Source: UBA12018 sp051656605 (GTDB lineage Bacteria > Bacteroidota > Bacteroidia > Bacteroidales > CAMTPD01). Taken from it: a stretch of 64,000 nucleotides of DNA. Every line of letters begins with the position of its first letter. The first letter of the stretch is position 1. This document shows positions 28,216 through 38,163 of the stretch, piece by piece. The notes under the pieces are model-generated. The model was not told the DNA's origin. It saw only the letters and a list, made by a program, of their open reading frames with translations, and did not search any database. The position numbers and the translations under genes are program-made. The stretch lies in assembly GCA_051656605.1 (NCBI GenBank), contig JBOGCF010000002.1:1-64000 (forward strand), read 5' to 3'.

Positions 28216-28410
28216 AGCCGTTATATCGAACTCGTTTTTTCTCTACAATATAATGGGCGGCAGCACTACTAGCACACGCCTGCTTTTCAACTACTTACGA
28301 ATCGATCGCCGTGCAGACATCAAAATTCCTTATTGAAAACTTTTCGAGGTCAAATTCCGAATATCACGTTAAAACACTGTACACTAAACGAATAAACAAA
28401 AACAGACATG
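28216..28410. repeat. diverged intergenic repeat, copy B
   Basis: Second copy of the element described at 43-270. TACAATATAA (28244), TTTTCAAC (28284) and GCAGACATCAAAA (28313) occur at the same mutual spacing as in copy A. Both copies lie in gene-free DNA just beyond a gene's 3' end. Confidence 0.6.
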
Positions 28411-28539
28411 CCATTTTTGAATGTAACTAACTGATATTCAACAACAGCTATTCCCAGAATTTGCCCACATTAACAAAGTCCTTATTGTATTCTATTTGAC
28501 AAATTCATCAACTATAACAGCACTCTTCCCACTGCTCCA

Positions 28540-29685
28540 TTACTGTTTCAGTTTGCCGAGAAACAGCACATTATTATCGTTTTCATTGAGAGTCTCTTTG
28601 AAGGCTGATAGCTTCGCTATTTGGTCTTCGGGACATTTACCTGAAGCAATTTGTTCTTCAAGTTTTTCTTTTAGTACCGACGGTTCATAGGTTTTGAAGT
28701 AGTATCCATCTTGAAAACTTGGATGCACATCAAGGTTACCCATAAAATCATTCACGATCTTAGCTTCAAACGCTTCTTGGTTATTTTTATCCACTAAAAT
28801 AAGCTTCCCATTCTTGCCCACTATTATGACTACATAGTAATGAGGAAACTCATTATAGATAAAAAAAGAATCCCCCTTCTTCTCAGGATCCATTTTCATT
28901 GTAAACACTGCTTTCACTTCATTCGCAACGCTATTGTAGTGATATAAGGTATCTGTAAATGTCATCATAAAAGGAAAGCCGGATGCGTTGCGATACGACC
29001 AAATCTCATTATTATAACCTCCGTTCTTATTTTCCTTATCCTTAAAAATAGACGCCAGCGCATCAGTGTAAATATATTTTGCACTATCATTATTATTCAG
29101 CTGAATATTGGCTGCCGTAAAAACATTATCCATATCTGTAAAACAGAGATGAGCCAATGACAACGTTTCATCCGGTTGAATAAACAATCGTCCCTTATTT
29201 ATTTTACCGCCCCCTAGTCGGATGTTTCTTATAAAGTTTCCATTCATATCATATTTCATGATTGCTCTACTCACAATCTCCGATACATATATACTTTGAC
29301 CTTTTTCATCAATAATAACATCATATGCAAATTTATATTCACCCGGACCTTGTCCGATTTCTCCGATATCTGCTATATACTTCCCAGATTTATCAAACAT
29401 CTTTACATTCTTTCCTTCTTGTCTCACACAGATATAGTTGTCAGAAAAAAAGAACCATCGTGATTTAAAGAATGCCTCTTCTTTATTTTCGAATTGGATA
29501 ATTTGGAAGTCTTCCACCAAGTCGCTTAGTTTCACCTCCCGCTTATCTTTTACTTCACTTTCATTACAAACAGTTATTTCACTATCGTCAAGTGCAACCG
29601 TTGTCACATTCTTTACCGACGAACTATTGCATGCTGAAAAAGCAACAGAAACGCAGAATAACAATAAACTTTTAAGTTGTTTCAT
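28540..29685 (-). CDS. 6-bladed beta-propeller lipoprotein
   Basis: Exported lipoprotein: MKQLKSLLLFCVSVAFSACN has a signal peptide with lipobox SAC (Cys19). The remainder shows the repeat pattern of 6-bladed propellers common in Bacteroidota (MFDKSGKYIADIGEIGQGPGE, IMKYDMNGNFIRNIRLGG). GQGPGEY is the characteristic turn of this family, which is often found beside SusCD operons. Function is unknown; it may bind glycans or proteins at the outer membrane. It lies 31 bp after a related gene (29717-30907), so the two form an operon downstream of the Sus locus but beyond a terminator. Confidence 0.8.
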   Translation of the reverse strand: MKQLKSLLLFCVSVAFSACNSSSVKNVTTVALDDSEITVCNESEVKDKREVKLSDLVEDFQIIQFENKEEAFFKSRWFFFSDNYICVRQEGKNVKMFDKSGKYIADIGEIGQGPGEYKFAYDVIIDEKGQSIYVSEIVSRAIMKYDMNGNFIRNIRLGGGKINKGRLFIQPDETLSLAHLCFTDMDNVFTAANIQLNNNDSAKYIYTDALASIFKDKENKNGGYNNEIWSYRNASGFPFMMTFTDTLYHYNSVANEVKAVFTMKMDPEKKGDSFFIYNEFPHYYVVIIVGKNGKLILVDKNNQEAFEAKIVNDFMGNLDVHPSFQDGYYFKTYEPSVLKEKLEEQIASGKCPEDQIAKLSAFKETLNENDNNVLFLGKLKQ

Positions 29686-29716
29686 ATATCTATATTTTTA
29701 GTCTACACTAGATTTA

Positions 29717-30907
29717 TTAGTCTTTGAATGTGGCCAATACGAGTACGGGATTATCATCCATCTTTAATTTCGAGGCAATTTCCTTTAAGCGGCCTTTTAG
29801 TTTATTATCGTCATACAAGTCAATCAGTTCGTCGTTGCTACCCACGTTCAGTAACATTTGATTCGCATCCTCAAACAAAATAAAATTATTGATCGTGATA
29901 TCTTGATCGGGCATTGTAGACAACCGCAGTTTCGAGTCGTGTATTGTTCCCCTCTTCATGTCACAAAGCAGTTGGGTCGACTCTACCTCTTTTGCTCCAT
30001 TCATGATCTTTTCCACCTGCTCTTGCTTGTTCAGGTTATCAACAATTACATAACGGTCACTTTTGGCCAGGATGGTAGACAATATCACTTCGCCTTTTTT
30101 CTTTTGTTCAGCAACATTACGCACCAAAAGCGGAGTCATCTTTCCATTGGCAAAGACGCAAGTCGTGTCTAGTCCGTAATCAGAGATCACAACATCACCC
30201 GCTTGCATTACCCGGCAAACGGGAAACTTAAGCGTTTTTGAGCCATTTCCCTTTTTTACCCGATGCCTTCCTGTTTCTTGGTTCTTTATTTTCAATGGCA
30301 ACGGTTTCAGCTCTCCTGTCTGTTTATCTATAACTAGATACGGGCGATCATTCAGCTTGCTTTTATTTTCGGGATCATATACCTGAGCAAACCAGTCGGC
30401 AAATAAATACGTTTCATCATAATTGTAGATACTACCAAGCGTGAGTTGCTTGTTGGTAGGCAAAGAGCGTTTAAATTTGCCGGCAAACGAGTATACTTGT
30501 ATTCTTTTCTGTGCGGGATGGTCTTGAATGAAAATCTCTTTTGCTTCGGGATCTACTGAAAAACTCAATATTTGCATATACTCACCAGGGCCGTTACCTT
30601 TATGATTGAACGAGCTCTGAAACTTTCCTTTGCGATCAAAAATAAAAACATCCCCTTGCATATGATTCTGCAAAATGATCTGTTTATCCAATACGACTGC
30701 ACGCTGAAACCTTGAAACGAGTACCTCGTCTTTTGTTTCGAGCGGAATATATTCCACATCTGCGATATCCTCCAGTTGAATCGTTTTTTCAGGATAATTA
30801 TTTCCGAGATCTATAGTCGGGATATCCGTCTTTTGCGTCGAAGCGTTATTCCCTTCTACACAAGAAAGCATCGCTAAGCAGCAACAAGTCGTCATGATTG
30901 TTTTCAT
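29717..30907 (-). CDS. 6-bladed beta-propeller lipoprotein
   Basis: Paralogue of its downstream neighbour. MKTIMTTCCCLAMLSC carries a lipoprotein signal with Cys16; the ATG at 30907 is chosen because it opens this signal, though an in-frame ATG exists at 30937. Repeats such as VFIFDRKGKFQSSFNHKGNGPGEYMQI show the propeller GxGPGEY turn. It shares the N-terminal IDLGNNYPEKTIQLEDIADVEYIPLE-type lead-in that marks this family (quoted here only in part: EDIADVEYIPLETKDEV). Role in the Sus locus is unknown. Confidence 0.8.
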   Translation of the reverse strand: MKTIMTTCCCLAMLSCVEGNNASTQKTDIPTIDLGNNYPEKTIQLEDIADVEYIPLETKDEVLVSRFQRAVVLDKQIILQNHMQGDVFIFDRKGKFQSSFNHKGNGPGEYMQILSFSVDPEAKEIFIQDHPAQKRIQVYSFAGKFKRSLPTNKQLTLGSIYNYDETYLFADWFAQVYDPENKSKLNDRPYLVIDKQTGELKPLPLKIKNQETGRHRVKKGNGSKTLKFPVCRVMQAGDVVISDYGLDTTCVFANGKMTPLLVRNVAEQKKKGEVILSTILAKSDRYVIVDNLNKQEQVEKIMNGAKEVESTQLLCDMKRGTIHDSKLRLSTMPDQDITINNFILFEDANQMLLNVGSNDELIDLYDDNKLKGRLKEIASKLKMDDNPVLVLATFKD

Positions 30908-31036
30908 ACGTATCGATTTAAGTGGTTTCTGAAACATTACAAATAGTCATTTTACTATTATACAATACAATAGTCGATACAAACGTAACAAAAAAACGGG
31001 AGTAGCAAACAAAGTTCGCAAAAAATCAGAAACAAT

Positions 31037-31064
31037 AAGGGGCTACCTACGCAGGCAGCCCCTT
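31037..31064 (-). terminator. hairpin after the Sus operon GH13 gene
   Basis: Perfect 8-bp stem AAGGGGCT/AGCCCCTT between the GH13 stop and the propeller genes. Its minus-strand T-tract is weak, so it may be only a partial terminator. Confidence 0.6.
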
Positions 31065-31129
31065 GATCATTACTAACACTAATTTGAGAAGAGATAAACG
31101 TTTTACTGAAAAAGTATCTTAAAGCCGAT

Positions 31130-32974
31130 TCAATTAAACTCTAAGATACAAACACCTTTGCTATCTAGTGTAAGGTTGGTTGTAAGGTCAATTGTTTTAT
31201 TACCAATAATATCGTTGGCCTGCTTTGCAGGGATAATCTCATTATAATAGGCAAGATCGATTGTCTTTGCCTCGTCCGATCCGTTTAGGAAAACCACAAC
31301 CGACTTATCACCCAGTCTTCGTTCATAGGCATACACGCCATTGTTCGGTGCAAAATGCTTAAGCGAACCTTTTGCGATCACCTCGTTTCCTTTTCGCCAA
31401 TCGAGCAGATTCTTCAAATAAGCATGGTACTTATTTTGCAGATCCGTTCTGTCGGTTGCAGAGAACGCACGCTTCGCGTCGTCACTCCATCCGCCCGGAA
31501 AGTCGGCACGCAAACCACCGTCACCGTCTTTCTTATCGGCAAACATTCCGATCTCGTCTCCGTAATACAACTGCGGAATGCCGCGCATGGTAAGCAGAAA
31601 CGCATATGCTTGCGCAAAACGATTGTAATCGGCCGCTTCGCTTTCGTTTTTCATAAAACGAGACGTATCGTGGTTTCCTAAGAAGATCAATAACTCGAGC
31701 GGATTGGTGTAGACCACATCTTGCGATAAGTAATCGTAGATACGGTTCATACCCGTACCCCAATTCAACTCTTCGTCAAAAGCCTTGTTCATCACATCCA
31801 TAAGCGGGAAGTCCATAACACAACGCAGGTTTGAGTTGCGCGGAGCAGCCAGTTTGCTGTCCTTTTGCCAATACGCGATTGCCACATTGTTGCCATACCA
31901 CGTCTCACCTACAATGTTGAAGTCGGGATATTCCTCATTCACCTCCTTGCACCACTGAGCCATAAAGTCAAAGTCGGCATACGGATGCGTATCTTGTCTG
32001 ATCCCGTTTAGTCCGGCATACTCGATCCACCACAAACTCGTCTGGATTAAGTAGCGCGCAACATGTCGGTTGCGTTGATTCAAGTCGGGCATCGACTCTA
32101 CAAACCATCCGTCTATCGCCACCTTATGATCCCAGTCAGATGCATACGGATCGTATTGCGTAGTCGTTTTGTAAGTCGTTTGCACACACTTATCCGGGAA
32201 GTTAAACCAATCTTTCGAGGGTTTATCGACAAATAAGAAGTTATCACTTCCGCAGTGATTAAAGATCATATCCATCACCACCTTCATTCCTTGCGCGTGT
32301 GCGTTATCAACAAGTTGTTTAAAACTTTCGTTCGAACCGAAGCGACGGTCTACATTGTAGTAGTCGGTAATCGCATAGCCGTGATACGAACCTTGTGCCA
32401 TATCATTTTCCTGTACGGGATTTAGCCAAATAGCCGTTACGCCCAAGTCTTTGATATAATCGAGGTGATTGTCGATCCCTTTAAAGTCGCCGCCGTGACG
32501 GGCAAACGGATCTTTTCTATCTACGCGAGCTTCCTTCATACCCTTCACCACATCGTTCGACGCATCACCATTGGCAAAGCGATCGGGCATAATCAGGTAA
32601 AGTACATCCGAAGCATTAAATCCGGTACGCGCTTGCGAGTCGGCCTCACGTTGTTTCAATTCGTAAGCAATCTTCTTGCGTTCTTTACCCTTTTGCAATT
32701 CGATGTCGAATCGTTGCGGGGCAGCCGCGCTCAAGTCGAGATAAACCAACAAGTAGTTGGGATTTTCAAAGCGGGTAATCTCTTTGATCGCAACATCTTT
32801 CGACGACAGCGTCACGTTGCAATCGGCAATCTTATCGCCATACAAAAGAATCTGCAGTTCGGGATTATTCATGCCCGCCCACCAGAAAGCAGGCTCAAGC
32901 TTCTTGATTTCGAGGGCATCAACTCCACGAACCACAGAAAAGAGTAATAGTATAAAAAATAGCAACTTTCTCAT
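31130..32974 (-). CDS. GH13 periplasmic alpha-amylase/neopullulanase (SusA-like)
   Basis: Hydrolyses alpha-1,4-glucan oligosaccharides in the periplasm. MRKLLFFILLLFSVVRGVDA (1-20) is a signal peptide without a lipobox. An N-terminal cyclomaltodextrinase-like domain (about 21-115) precedes the barrel with region I DMIFNHC (235-241), nucleophile Asp328 (GIRQDTH), Glu357 (VGETWY) and Asp436 (GNHDTSR). The 614-residue size and the position next to GH97 fit SusA. It lies 81 bp after the GH97 stop, with a hairpin in that gap. Confidence 0.93.
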   Translation of the reverse strand: MRKLLFFILLLFSVVRGVDALEIKKLEPAFWWAGMNNPELQILLYGDKIADCNVTLSSKDVAIKEITRFENPNYLLVYLDLSAAAPQRFDIELQKGKERKKIAYELKQREADSQARTGFNASDVLYLIMPDRFANGDASNDVVKGMKEARVDRKDPFARHGGDFKGIDNHLDYIKDLGVTAIWLNPVQENDMAQGSYHGYAITDYYNVDRRFGSNESFKQLVDNAHAQGMKVVMDMIFNHCGSDNFLFVDKPSKDWFNFPDKCVQTTYKTTTQYDPYASDWDHKVAIDGWFVESMPDLNQRNRHVARYLIQTSLWWIEYAGLNGIRQDTHPYADFDFMAQWCKEVNEEYPDFNIVGETWYGNNVAIAYWQKDSKLAAPRNSNLRCVMDFPLMDVMNKAFDEELNWGTGMNRIYDYLSQDVVYTNPLELLIFLGNHDTSRFMKNESEAADYNRFAQAYAFLLTMRGIPQLYYGDEIGMFADKKDGDGGLRADFPGGWSDDAKRAFSATDRTDLQNKYHAYLKNLLDWRKGNEVIAKGSLKHFAPNNGVYAYERRLGDKSVVVFLNGSDEAKTIDLAYYNEIIPAKQANDIIGNKTIDLTTNLTLDSKGVCILEFN

Positions 32975-32983
32975 ATCCTTCGT

Positions 32984-33030
32984 AAAAAAGGCCGGCTCCG
33001 CCTCAACAAGATACAGACAAAGCCGGCCGG
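32984..33030 (-). terminator. hairpin between the GH97 and GH13 genes
   Basis: 8-bp GGCCGGCT/AGCCGGCC stem followed on the minus strand by TTTTTT (32985-32989). It sits within the Sus operon and could reduce GH13 expression or separate transcripts. Confidence 0.7.
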
Positions 33031-33055
33031 GTTTGTACGGTTATACGTTATTCAA

Positions 33056-35269
33056 TTAAAGTCTCTTCAACCCTTTTGTTTGCGCTTTGTCGGTAACAGG
33101 GAAAATGCTGATCGCATATCCGCCGCCCGGAGCCGACAACTGAGACAATTTTGATTTGTTATTCACAACTACCTTACGGATTTCGTAAGCCTGCGGATTC
33201 GTTTTATAGTGTGCGTTTTTAGCATCGCTATAGATCGTTGCCACATACTCTTTGCCCGGTTGAAGGAAGTCGAACACAATCTTTGATTGGTATCCGTTTT
33301 CTCCGGCTACGTTTCCTACAAACCAGTTGTCAGAACCTTTTGCCTTGCGCGCCACCGTGATGTATTGTCCCGGTTCCGCTTCCAGGTAATTGCTTTCGTC
33401 CCAGTCGATAGCCACATCTTTGATAAACTGGAATGCATCCGGAAAACGTTGGTAGTTTTCGATTACATCCGCAGCCATTTGAAGCGGGCTATACATCGTA
33501 ATATAAAGAGCCAATTGATTAGCAAGTGTACTGTTTACGTGCGATTGATTGCCCGGATTTAGTTTTTCCACATCCATCTCGAAGATACCCGGAGTATAGT
33601 CCATCGGACCACCGATCAAACGTGTAAATGGCAATACCGTTACGTGATTTGGTTTGTTACCGCCAAAAGCCTGGTATTCGGTACCACGAGCAGACTCGTT
33701 ACCAATCAAGTTAGGATAAGTACGGCACAAACCTGTAGGGCGAGTTGCCTCGTGCGCGTTTACCATGATTTTATAGTCGGCAGCCTTCTTCACCGCATGC
33801 AAGTAGTGGTTGTTTGTCCACTGTCCGTAGTGGTGTTCACCTCGTGGAATGATGTTACCCACATAGCCGCTTTTCACAGAATTGTATCCATTGTCTGCCA
33901 TAAACTGGTATGCTTTATCCATGTGACGTTCGTAGTTGCGAACCGAGCCCGAAGTCTCGTGGTGCATCATCATTTGCACCCCTTTGCTTTTCGCGTAGTC
34001 GCGTACTTCCGCCACGTTGAAATCAGGATAAGGAGTCACAAAATCGAATACATAATCTTTCGACTTGCCAAACCAGTCTTCCCAACCTACATTCCATCCT
34101 TCTACCAATACAGCATCAAAACCATTCGCAGCAGCGAAGTCGATATACTCTTTTACATGTTGCGTAGTCGCGCCATGCTTTCCGTGCGGTTTGGTTTTGG
34201 TATAGTCGGTAACGTCAAGTTGCACACTTGGAAGATCGCTCGTGTAATCCCACGAACTCTTACCCACGATCATTTCCCACCATACACCGATGTACTTTAC
34301 AGGTTTGATCCATGAAGTATCTTCAATCTTACAAGGTTCGTTCAAGTTGAGCGTCATATTGGATGCCAACACATTGCGCGCGTCATCACTTACAATAATC
34401 GTACGCCAAGGAGATGAACAAGGAGCTTGCAAATACCCTTTGTTCCCTTGTGCATCGGGAGTAAGCCAAGACTCAAACACCATGTTTTGATCATCCAAGT
34501 TCAGGTGCATACACGAATAGTCTACCAAAGCAGCCTCGTGCAAGTTGATATAGAGTCCGTCGTCAGACTTCATCATCAACGATGTTTGTACACCTGTTTC
34601 AGAAAACGGAGTCTGCGAACAATTTGGCGTAATCGCCTTGTTCATCAAACCTCTTATCTCCGACAAGCGCGAAGTAGTGTAGTCATATTCCTGCGTATCG
34701 TAGTCGCCCGGAATCCAGAATGCAGTATGGTCTCCTGCCATACCAAACTGACTATGCTCTTCTTTCACTACAAAGTAGATCAAGTTCTTTTGCTGAGGAA
34801 ATTCATATCTGAAACCGAGTCCGTCGTTGAAGAGACGAAAGCGAATGATCAAGTCACGATCCGTTTCGGGTTGATTCAACGTTACGGCCAGTTCATTGTA
34901 TTGGTTGCGGATGTCTTTCGACTCACCCCAAACCGGTTGCCATGTTTCGTCTACCGAAGCAGTTGCAGTGTTCGTTACCTTAAAACCGCTGTATAGATTT
35001 GTTTTTGCATCTTTTTGCTGAGCCGTATTACCTTCGGGCGAGAAGTCCCAAAACTCACGACTTACCTCTTCGGGCACCAACTCAAGACCAAGTGTACTTG
35101 GAGTGATTACCTCTTTTCCTTTATAAACCAATGTATAGGTAGGCTTGCCCTGCTCCTGCAGATAGAAGTTCATCGTCAGTTTTCCGTCGGGAGATTGCAC
35201 CTCCTGAGCTTTCACATTGGGAATCAAAGCACCAATAGCCAGCGCAAATGATAGGATTGATTGTCTCAT
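33056..35269 (-). CDS. GH97 alpha-glucosidase (SusB-like)
   Basis: Periplasmic exo-alpha-glucosidase releasing glucose from malto-oligosaccharides. MRQSILSFALAIGALIPNVKA (signal peptide) precedes the mature protein beginning QEVQSPDGKL. Four glutamate-bearing segments match inverting SusB-type GH97: VEGWNVGWEDW, MMHHETSG, VNAHEATRPTG and RGTEYQAFGG. The presence of the glutamate pair rather than the aspartate of the retaining GH97 group supports alpha-glucosidase. Length 737 residues is standard. It follows susE with a 65-bp gap and precedes the SusA-like GH13. Confidence 0.94.
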   Translation of the reverse strand: MRQSILSFALAIGALIPNVKAQEVQSPDGKLTMNFYLQEQGKPTYTLVYKGKEVITPSTLGLELVPEEVSREFWDFSPEGNTAQQKDAKTNLYSGFKVTNTATASVDETWQPVWGESKDIRNQYNELAVTLNQPETDRDLIIRFRLFNDGLGFRYEFPQQKNLIYFVVKEEHSQFGMAGDHTAFWIPGDYDTQEYDYTTSRLSEIRGLMNKAITPNCSQTPFSETGVQTSLMMKSDDGLYINLHEAALVDYSCMHLNLDDQNMVFESWLTPDAQGNKGYLQAPCSSPWRTIIVSDDARNVLASNMTLNLNEPCKIEDTSWIKPVKYIGVWWEMIVGKSSWDYTSDLPSVQLDVTDYTKTKPHGKHGATTQHVKEYIDFAAANGFDAVLVEGWNVGWEDWFGKSKDYVFDFVTPYPDFNVAEVRDYAKSKGVQMMMHHETSGSVRNYERHMDKAYQFMADNGYNSVKSGYVGNIIPRGEHHYGQWTNNHYLHAVKKAADYKIMVNAHEATRPTGLCRTYPNLIGNESARGTEYQAFGGNKPNHVTVLPFTRLIGGPMDYTPGIFEMDVEKLNPGNQSHVNSTLANQLALYITMYSPLQMAADVIENYQRFPDAFQFIKDVAIDWDESNYLEAEPGQYITVARKAKGSDNWFVGNVAGENGYQSKIVFDFLQPGKEYVATIYSDAKNAHYKTNPQAYEIRKVVVNNKSKLSQLSAPGGGYAISIFPVTDKAQTKGLKRL

Positions 35270-35334
35270 TGTATTCTTATTGTTTTTAGAAATTCGGGAG
35301 GCACTCCATGGCTATGCCCCCCACAGATTCTTTA

Positions 35335-36408
35335 TTATTTTACTGTGCCTGTGCCGGCATTAAAGTTTAGTGTCACCGTTTTTCCGGCTGCAACTTGTAC
35401 ACGCTCTTGGTCTCCGCCATTGCCGCGATACAGAATCTGACCGTCAATGATGATAAACTCACGTGTCCACCAGTCGGACGTTGCAATCGTAGATCCCGCA
35501 TACAATCGAAGTTCGCCCGCACCTACAGTTGTGCTTACCGCTACCTCGCCATTGTTGGCAAACAATACCGGTTCGTCCCAACCGCCAAAGCAGTCGCCCA
35601 TACCATATACTTGTGCCGGTTCGATGTAGATTTCGCCGGACTTCATGTTTACATACACCATATACAAACCATTTGCCTCAACCATCGCGTTACCGTCTTT
35701 TTGGATAAAGCCCGTATTGGTATCCAATGCGCTGAAGTCATTTGCCCAAGCACGTTTCGGCGCCCATTTGAATCCGTTGCCCGCATTGAAATAGCGGATA
35801 CACCAGAATTCGCCCGGCTTACCATTTACCGGAACCATCTCCGCCACACCTGCATCATCCCAGTTCCAACCACCAAAGTCGGCACCGATCATAAACAGAT
35901 TCTCCGGATAAGCACGGTCTTCTTCAAAAGGCGTTACGGAAAGTTGAATAATCTCTGAGTGCAATGTCGGGAAAACCTCCAACGGAACATTCCCCTCTTC
36001 ACCTCCGTAAGCATTACTGGTAAGACGCATTTGAATGGTACTCTCCTCTCCTGGAGTAAGACCAAGTTTTCCCAATGCGTTGTTCATCTCCTCTACGGTA
36101 AAGCTAGCTTGATTGGCAGCAAGCGAAGTCAAACGTACCGGACTCTCAAACGTTCCGTCCGCTTTGTCAATCTCCAAAAGATAGCGAACTCCCGTAGGCA
36201 ATGCATATTCGGCTTTTCCCCACGTAAACGTATCGAGTACCCCGAACTTATTCGCTTTGTCGAGCACATAAGCATCGCCCGATTTAGGATGTGTAATTTG
36301 TGCGGCCTTTTCTCCTCCGGCTACATATACCGGATCGTGCTCATCGCTGCAGGCAAACGAAGCAAGTACCACCGCCATCAGCGCTATGATGTTTGTTATT
36401 CTTTTCAT
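35335..36408 (-). CDS. susE: SusE-like outer-membrane starch-binding lipoprotein
   Basis: Lipoprotein: MKRITNIIALMAVVLASFACSD has a lipobox with Cys20 (FAC). The mature part has an N-terminal SusE domain (about 21-150) and two carbohydrate-binding-module-like repeats. FMIGADFGGWNWDDA and VYGMGDCFGGWDEP are matched repeat openings with GGW starch-binding motifs. The 357-residue size is close to SusE. It lies 16 bp after the susD gene. In B. thetaiotaomicron SusE and SusF retain starch at the cell surface; no separate susF is present in this window. Confidence 0.88.
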   Translation of the reverse strand: MKRITNIIALMAVVLASFACSDEHDPVYVAGGEKAAQITHPKSGDAYVLDKANKFGVLDTFTWGKAEYALPTGVRYLLEIDKADGTFESPVRLTSLAANQASFTVEEMNNALGKLGLTPGEESTIQMRLTSNAYGGEEGNVPLEVFPTLHSEIIQLSVTPFEEDRAYPENLFMIGADFGGWNWDDAGVAEMVPVNGKPGEFWCIRYFNAGNGFKWAPKRAWANDFSALDTNTGFIQKDGNAMVEANGLYMVYVNMKSGEIYIEPAQVYGMGDCFGGWDEPVLFANNGEVAVSTTVGAGELRLYAGSTIATSDWWTREFIIIDGQILYRGNGGDQERVQVAAGKTVTLNFNAGTGTVK

Positions 36409-36424
36409 AATTCAAGCAGATTTA

Positions 36425-38152
36425 TCAGTTGATCGATTTATAACCCGGGTTCTGAACAAGGTTCGGATTCGAAGTCAAGTCTCTGTCGCTAATCGGATAC
36501 AGGTTGTAGCGTGTATCAATATTTGCAATCCCCTCTTCGGCTCCACCTTTATACGGCCACACATAGTTTTGAGTAAACAGACCGAAACGAATGAGGTCGG
36601 TACGGCGATGTCCTTCCCAATACAATTCGCGGGCACGTTCGTCAAGGATAAACTCCGGAGTAAGATCGCCCATTGCGATTTGACCTACCGAAGTATCACC
36701 GCGGAAAGCTCTCGTACGAAGTGCGTTTACATAAGTAAGAGCCAACGATTTGTCACCATACCCACGCACCGCACATTCGGCATACATCAAGTACACGTCT
36801 GCAAGGCGGAATAGCGCGAAGTCTGTGTTAGGGAAATCGGTCAACGTTACCCTTTTCTGATCCCAACCCAGGTTGGTGAATTTGTAGCAAAGGAAACCTG
36901 CGTCCCAATCGGCAAGCTTGGAAGCGATCTCACGACGTTTCTTTACACCGTATAGAATCTCGCCTGTTTTCTCATCAAACGGCCAAGCCGCATCGGGAGC
37001 ATCTACCCCCGCTTTGTCGTATGTCAATACATCGTTGAATAGGTATCTGCTATCCAATCTGGTATTACTTTTGAATCGGTCTAGTCCGGCTTCGGGAGCA
37101 TAGTCAAACTTGCGTACCAAGGTTTCTTTTGGCTTCAAACAGGTCCAGCCCGAACTATTTATACCAAACCAATTACCACTAAACTCGCCTCCATAAGCAC
37201 CATCAATCAACATGCTTGTTCCGCCATAGCTTTTAGCATTGGTATTATCAAACGGAATGGCATAGATGATTTCATTCCCGTTTTGTGGTGACAAATGGTT
37301 TTCACCGCAGAATAAGTTGGCATAGTTCTTTTCCAAGCCAAATCCGGCATTGATTACCTTTTGGCAATACGAAGCCGCTTTGTCGTACATCGGTTCGCCC
37401 GCATATACTTCAGCATTTAGGTATAGTTTGGCAAGTAGCGTCCATACTACCGGTTTTGTCATACGTCCGTATGTTGCGGCACTAGGTACTTCCGGCAAAT
37501 TGCTGTTTGCTGCAAGATCTTCAAGGTCTGCTACAACCAATTGAAACAACTCCTTGCGCCCCATTTGAGATGGATACCAACCTTTATCGTCAAGCGGGGA
37601 ATCATCCCACACTTTTCCCGGGTTGCCATACAAATCGATCAAGTAGAAGTAGTTCATCGCACGTATAGCTCTCACTTCGTTGCGATACTGCTCTACGTTT
37701 TTAATACCCGTTTCGGGCGTAAACATGCGCAAGTACTCTTGGCAATAGCGAATGTTCAACATCGCACGTTGGTAAAATGTGTAGGCGTATTTTGTAGTGT
37801 AATCCCAGTTTACGTTTACAAGCTCTACGATTCCTTCATCTTTCCAGTTCCAGATGGCTTCGTCGGTAGGAAACTCCTGCATGGTAATCATACCGCGCAA
37901 GAATACCAGCGAACCTTGGTCACCGTCGGGAGCGGTAAGGTCATTCTCATCGGCCGGTCCTTGATTACTCGACAAACCGAAACCCGAATAGATCTTTGCA
38001 AGGAAAGCACGAGCCCCTTGCTCGTTGATGATGTTGGTTACATCTTCGTTGTTTGGCTTCTCCTGATCAAGATCGTTGATACAAGAAGGGAAAATAGCCA
38101 AGCTGATGATCGAAAGCCAAAACAGTTTCTTTATTTTAAAAAGCTTATTCAT
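36425..38152 (-). CDS. susD: SusD-like starch-binding lipoprotein
   Basis: Surface glycan-binding partner of SusC. MNKLFKIKKLFWLSIISLAIFPSC ends in a lipobox with Cys24 (FPSC). The SusD fold is shown by the N-terminal PNNEDVTN region, the helical core (VRAIRAMNYFYLIDLYGNPGKVW), and the C-terminal RARELYWEGHRRTDLIRFG signature. Length 575 residues is typical. It lies 11 bp after susC in the operon, followed by susE. Its association with GH97 and GH13 indicates alpha-glucan specificity. Confidence 0.95.
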   Translation of the reverse strand: MNKLFKIKKLFWLSIISLAIFPSCINDLDQEKPNNEDVTNIINEQGARAFLAKIYSGFGLSSNQGPADENDLTAPDGDQGSLVFLRGMITMQEFPTDEAIWNWKDEGIVELVNVNWDYTTKYAYTFYQRAMLNIRYCQEYLRMFTPETGIKNVEQYRNEVRAIRAMNYFYLIDLYGNPGKVWDDSPLDDKGWYPSQMGRKELFQLVVADLEDLAANSNLPEVPSAATYGRMTKPVVWTLLAKLYLNAEVYAGEPMYDKAASYCQKVINAGFGLEKNYANLFCGENHLSPQNGNEIIYAIPFDNTNAKSYGGTSMLIDGAYGGEFSGNWFGINSSGWTCLKPKETLVRKFDYAPEAGLDRFKSNTRLDSRYLFNDVLTYDKAGVDAPDAAWPFDEKTGEILYGVKKRREIASKLADWDAGFLCYKFTNLGWDQKRVTLTDFPNTDFALFRLADVYLMYAECAVRGYGDKSLALTYVNALRTRAFRGDTSVGQIAMGDLTPEFILDERARELYWEGHRRTDLIRFGLFTQNYVWPYKGGAEEGIANIDTRYNLYPISDRDLTSNPNLVQNPGYKSIN

Positions 38153-38163
38153 GACGACTCAAA

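Larger units (their letters stand above)
28106..28539. other. convergent intergenic region, 434 bp
   Basis: Lies between the convergent MATE and propeller genes. It contains the MATE terminator (28123-28190) and copy B of the diverged repeat (28216-28410). I see no gene in the rest. Confidence 0.6.

Noticed and set aside
33644..34315. Long rightward frame antisense to the GH97 gene
   Set aside because: It is a shadow of a well-supported gene and has no homology-like features; the same applies to 57107-58033 (antisense to DPP11) and 63115-63942.
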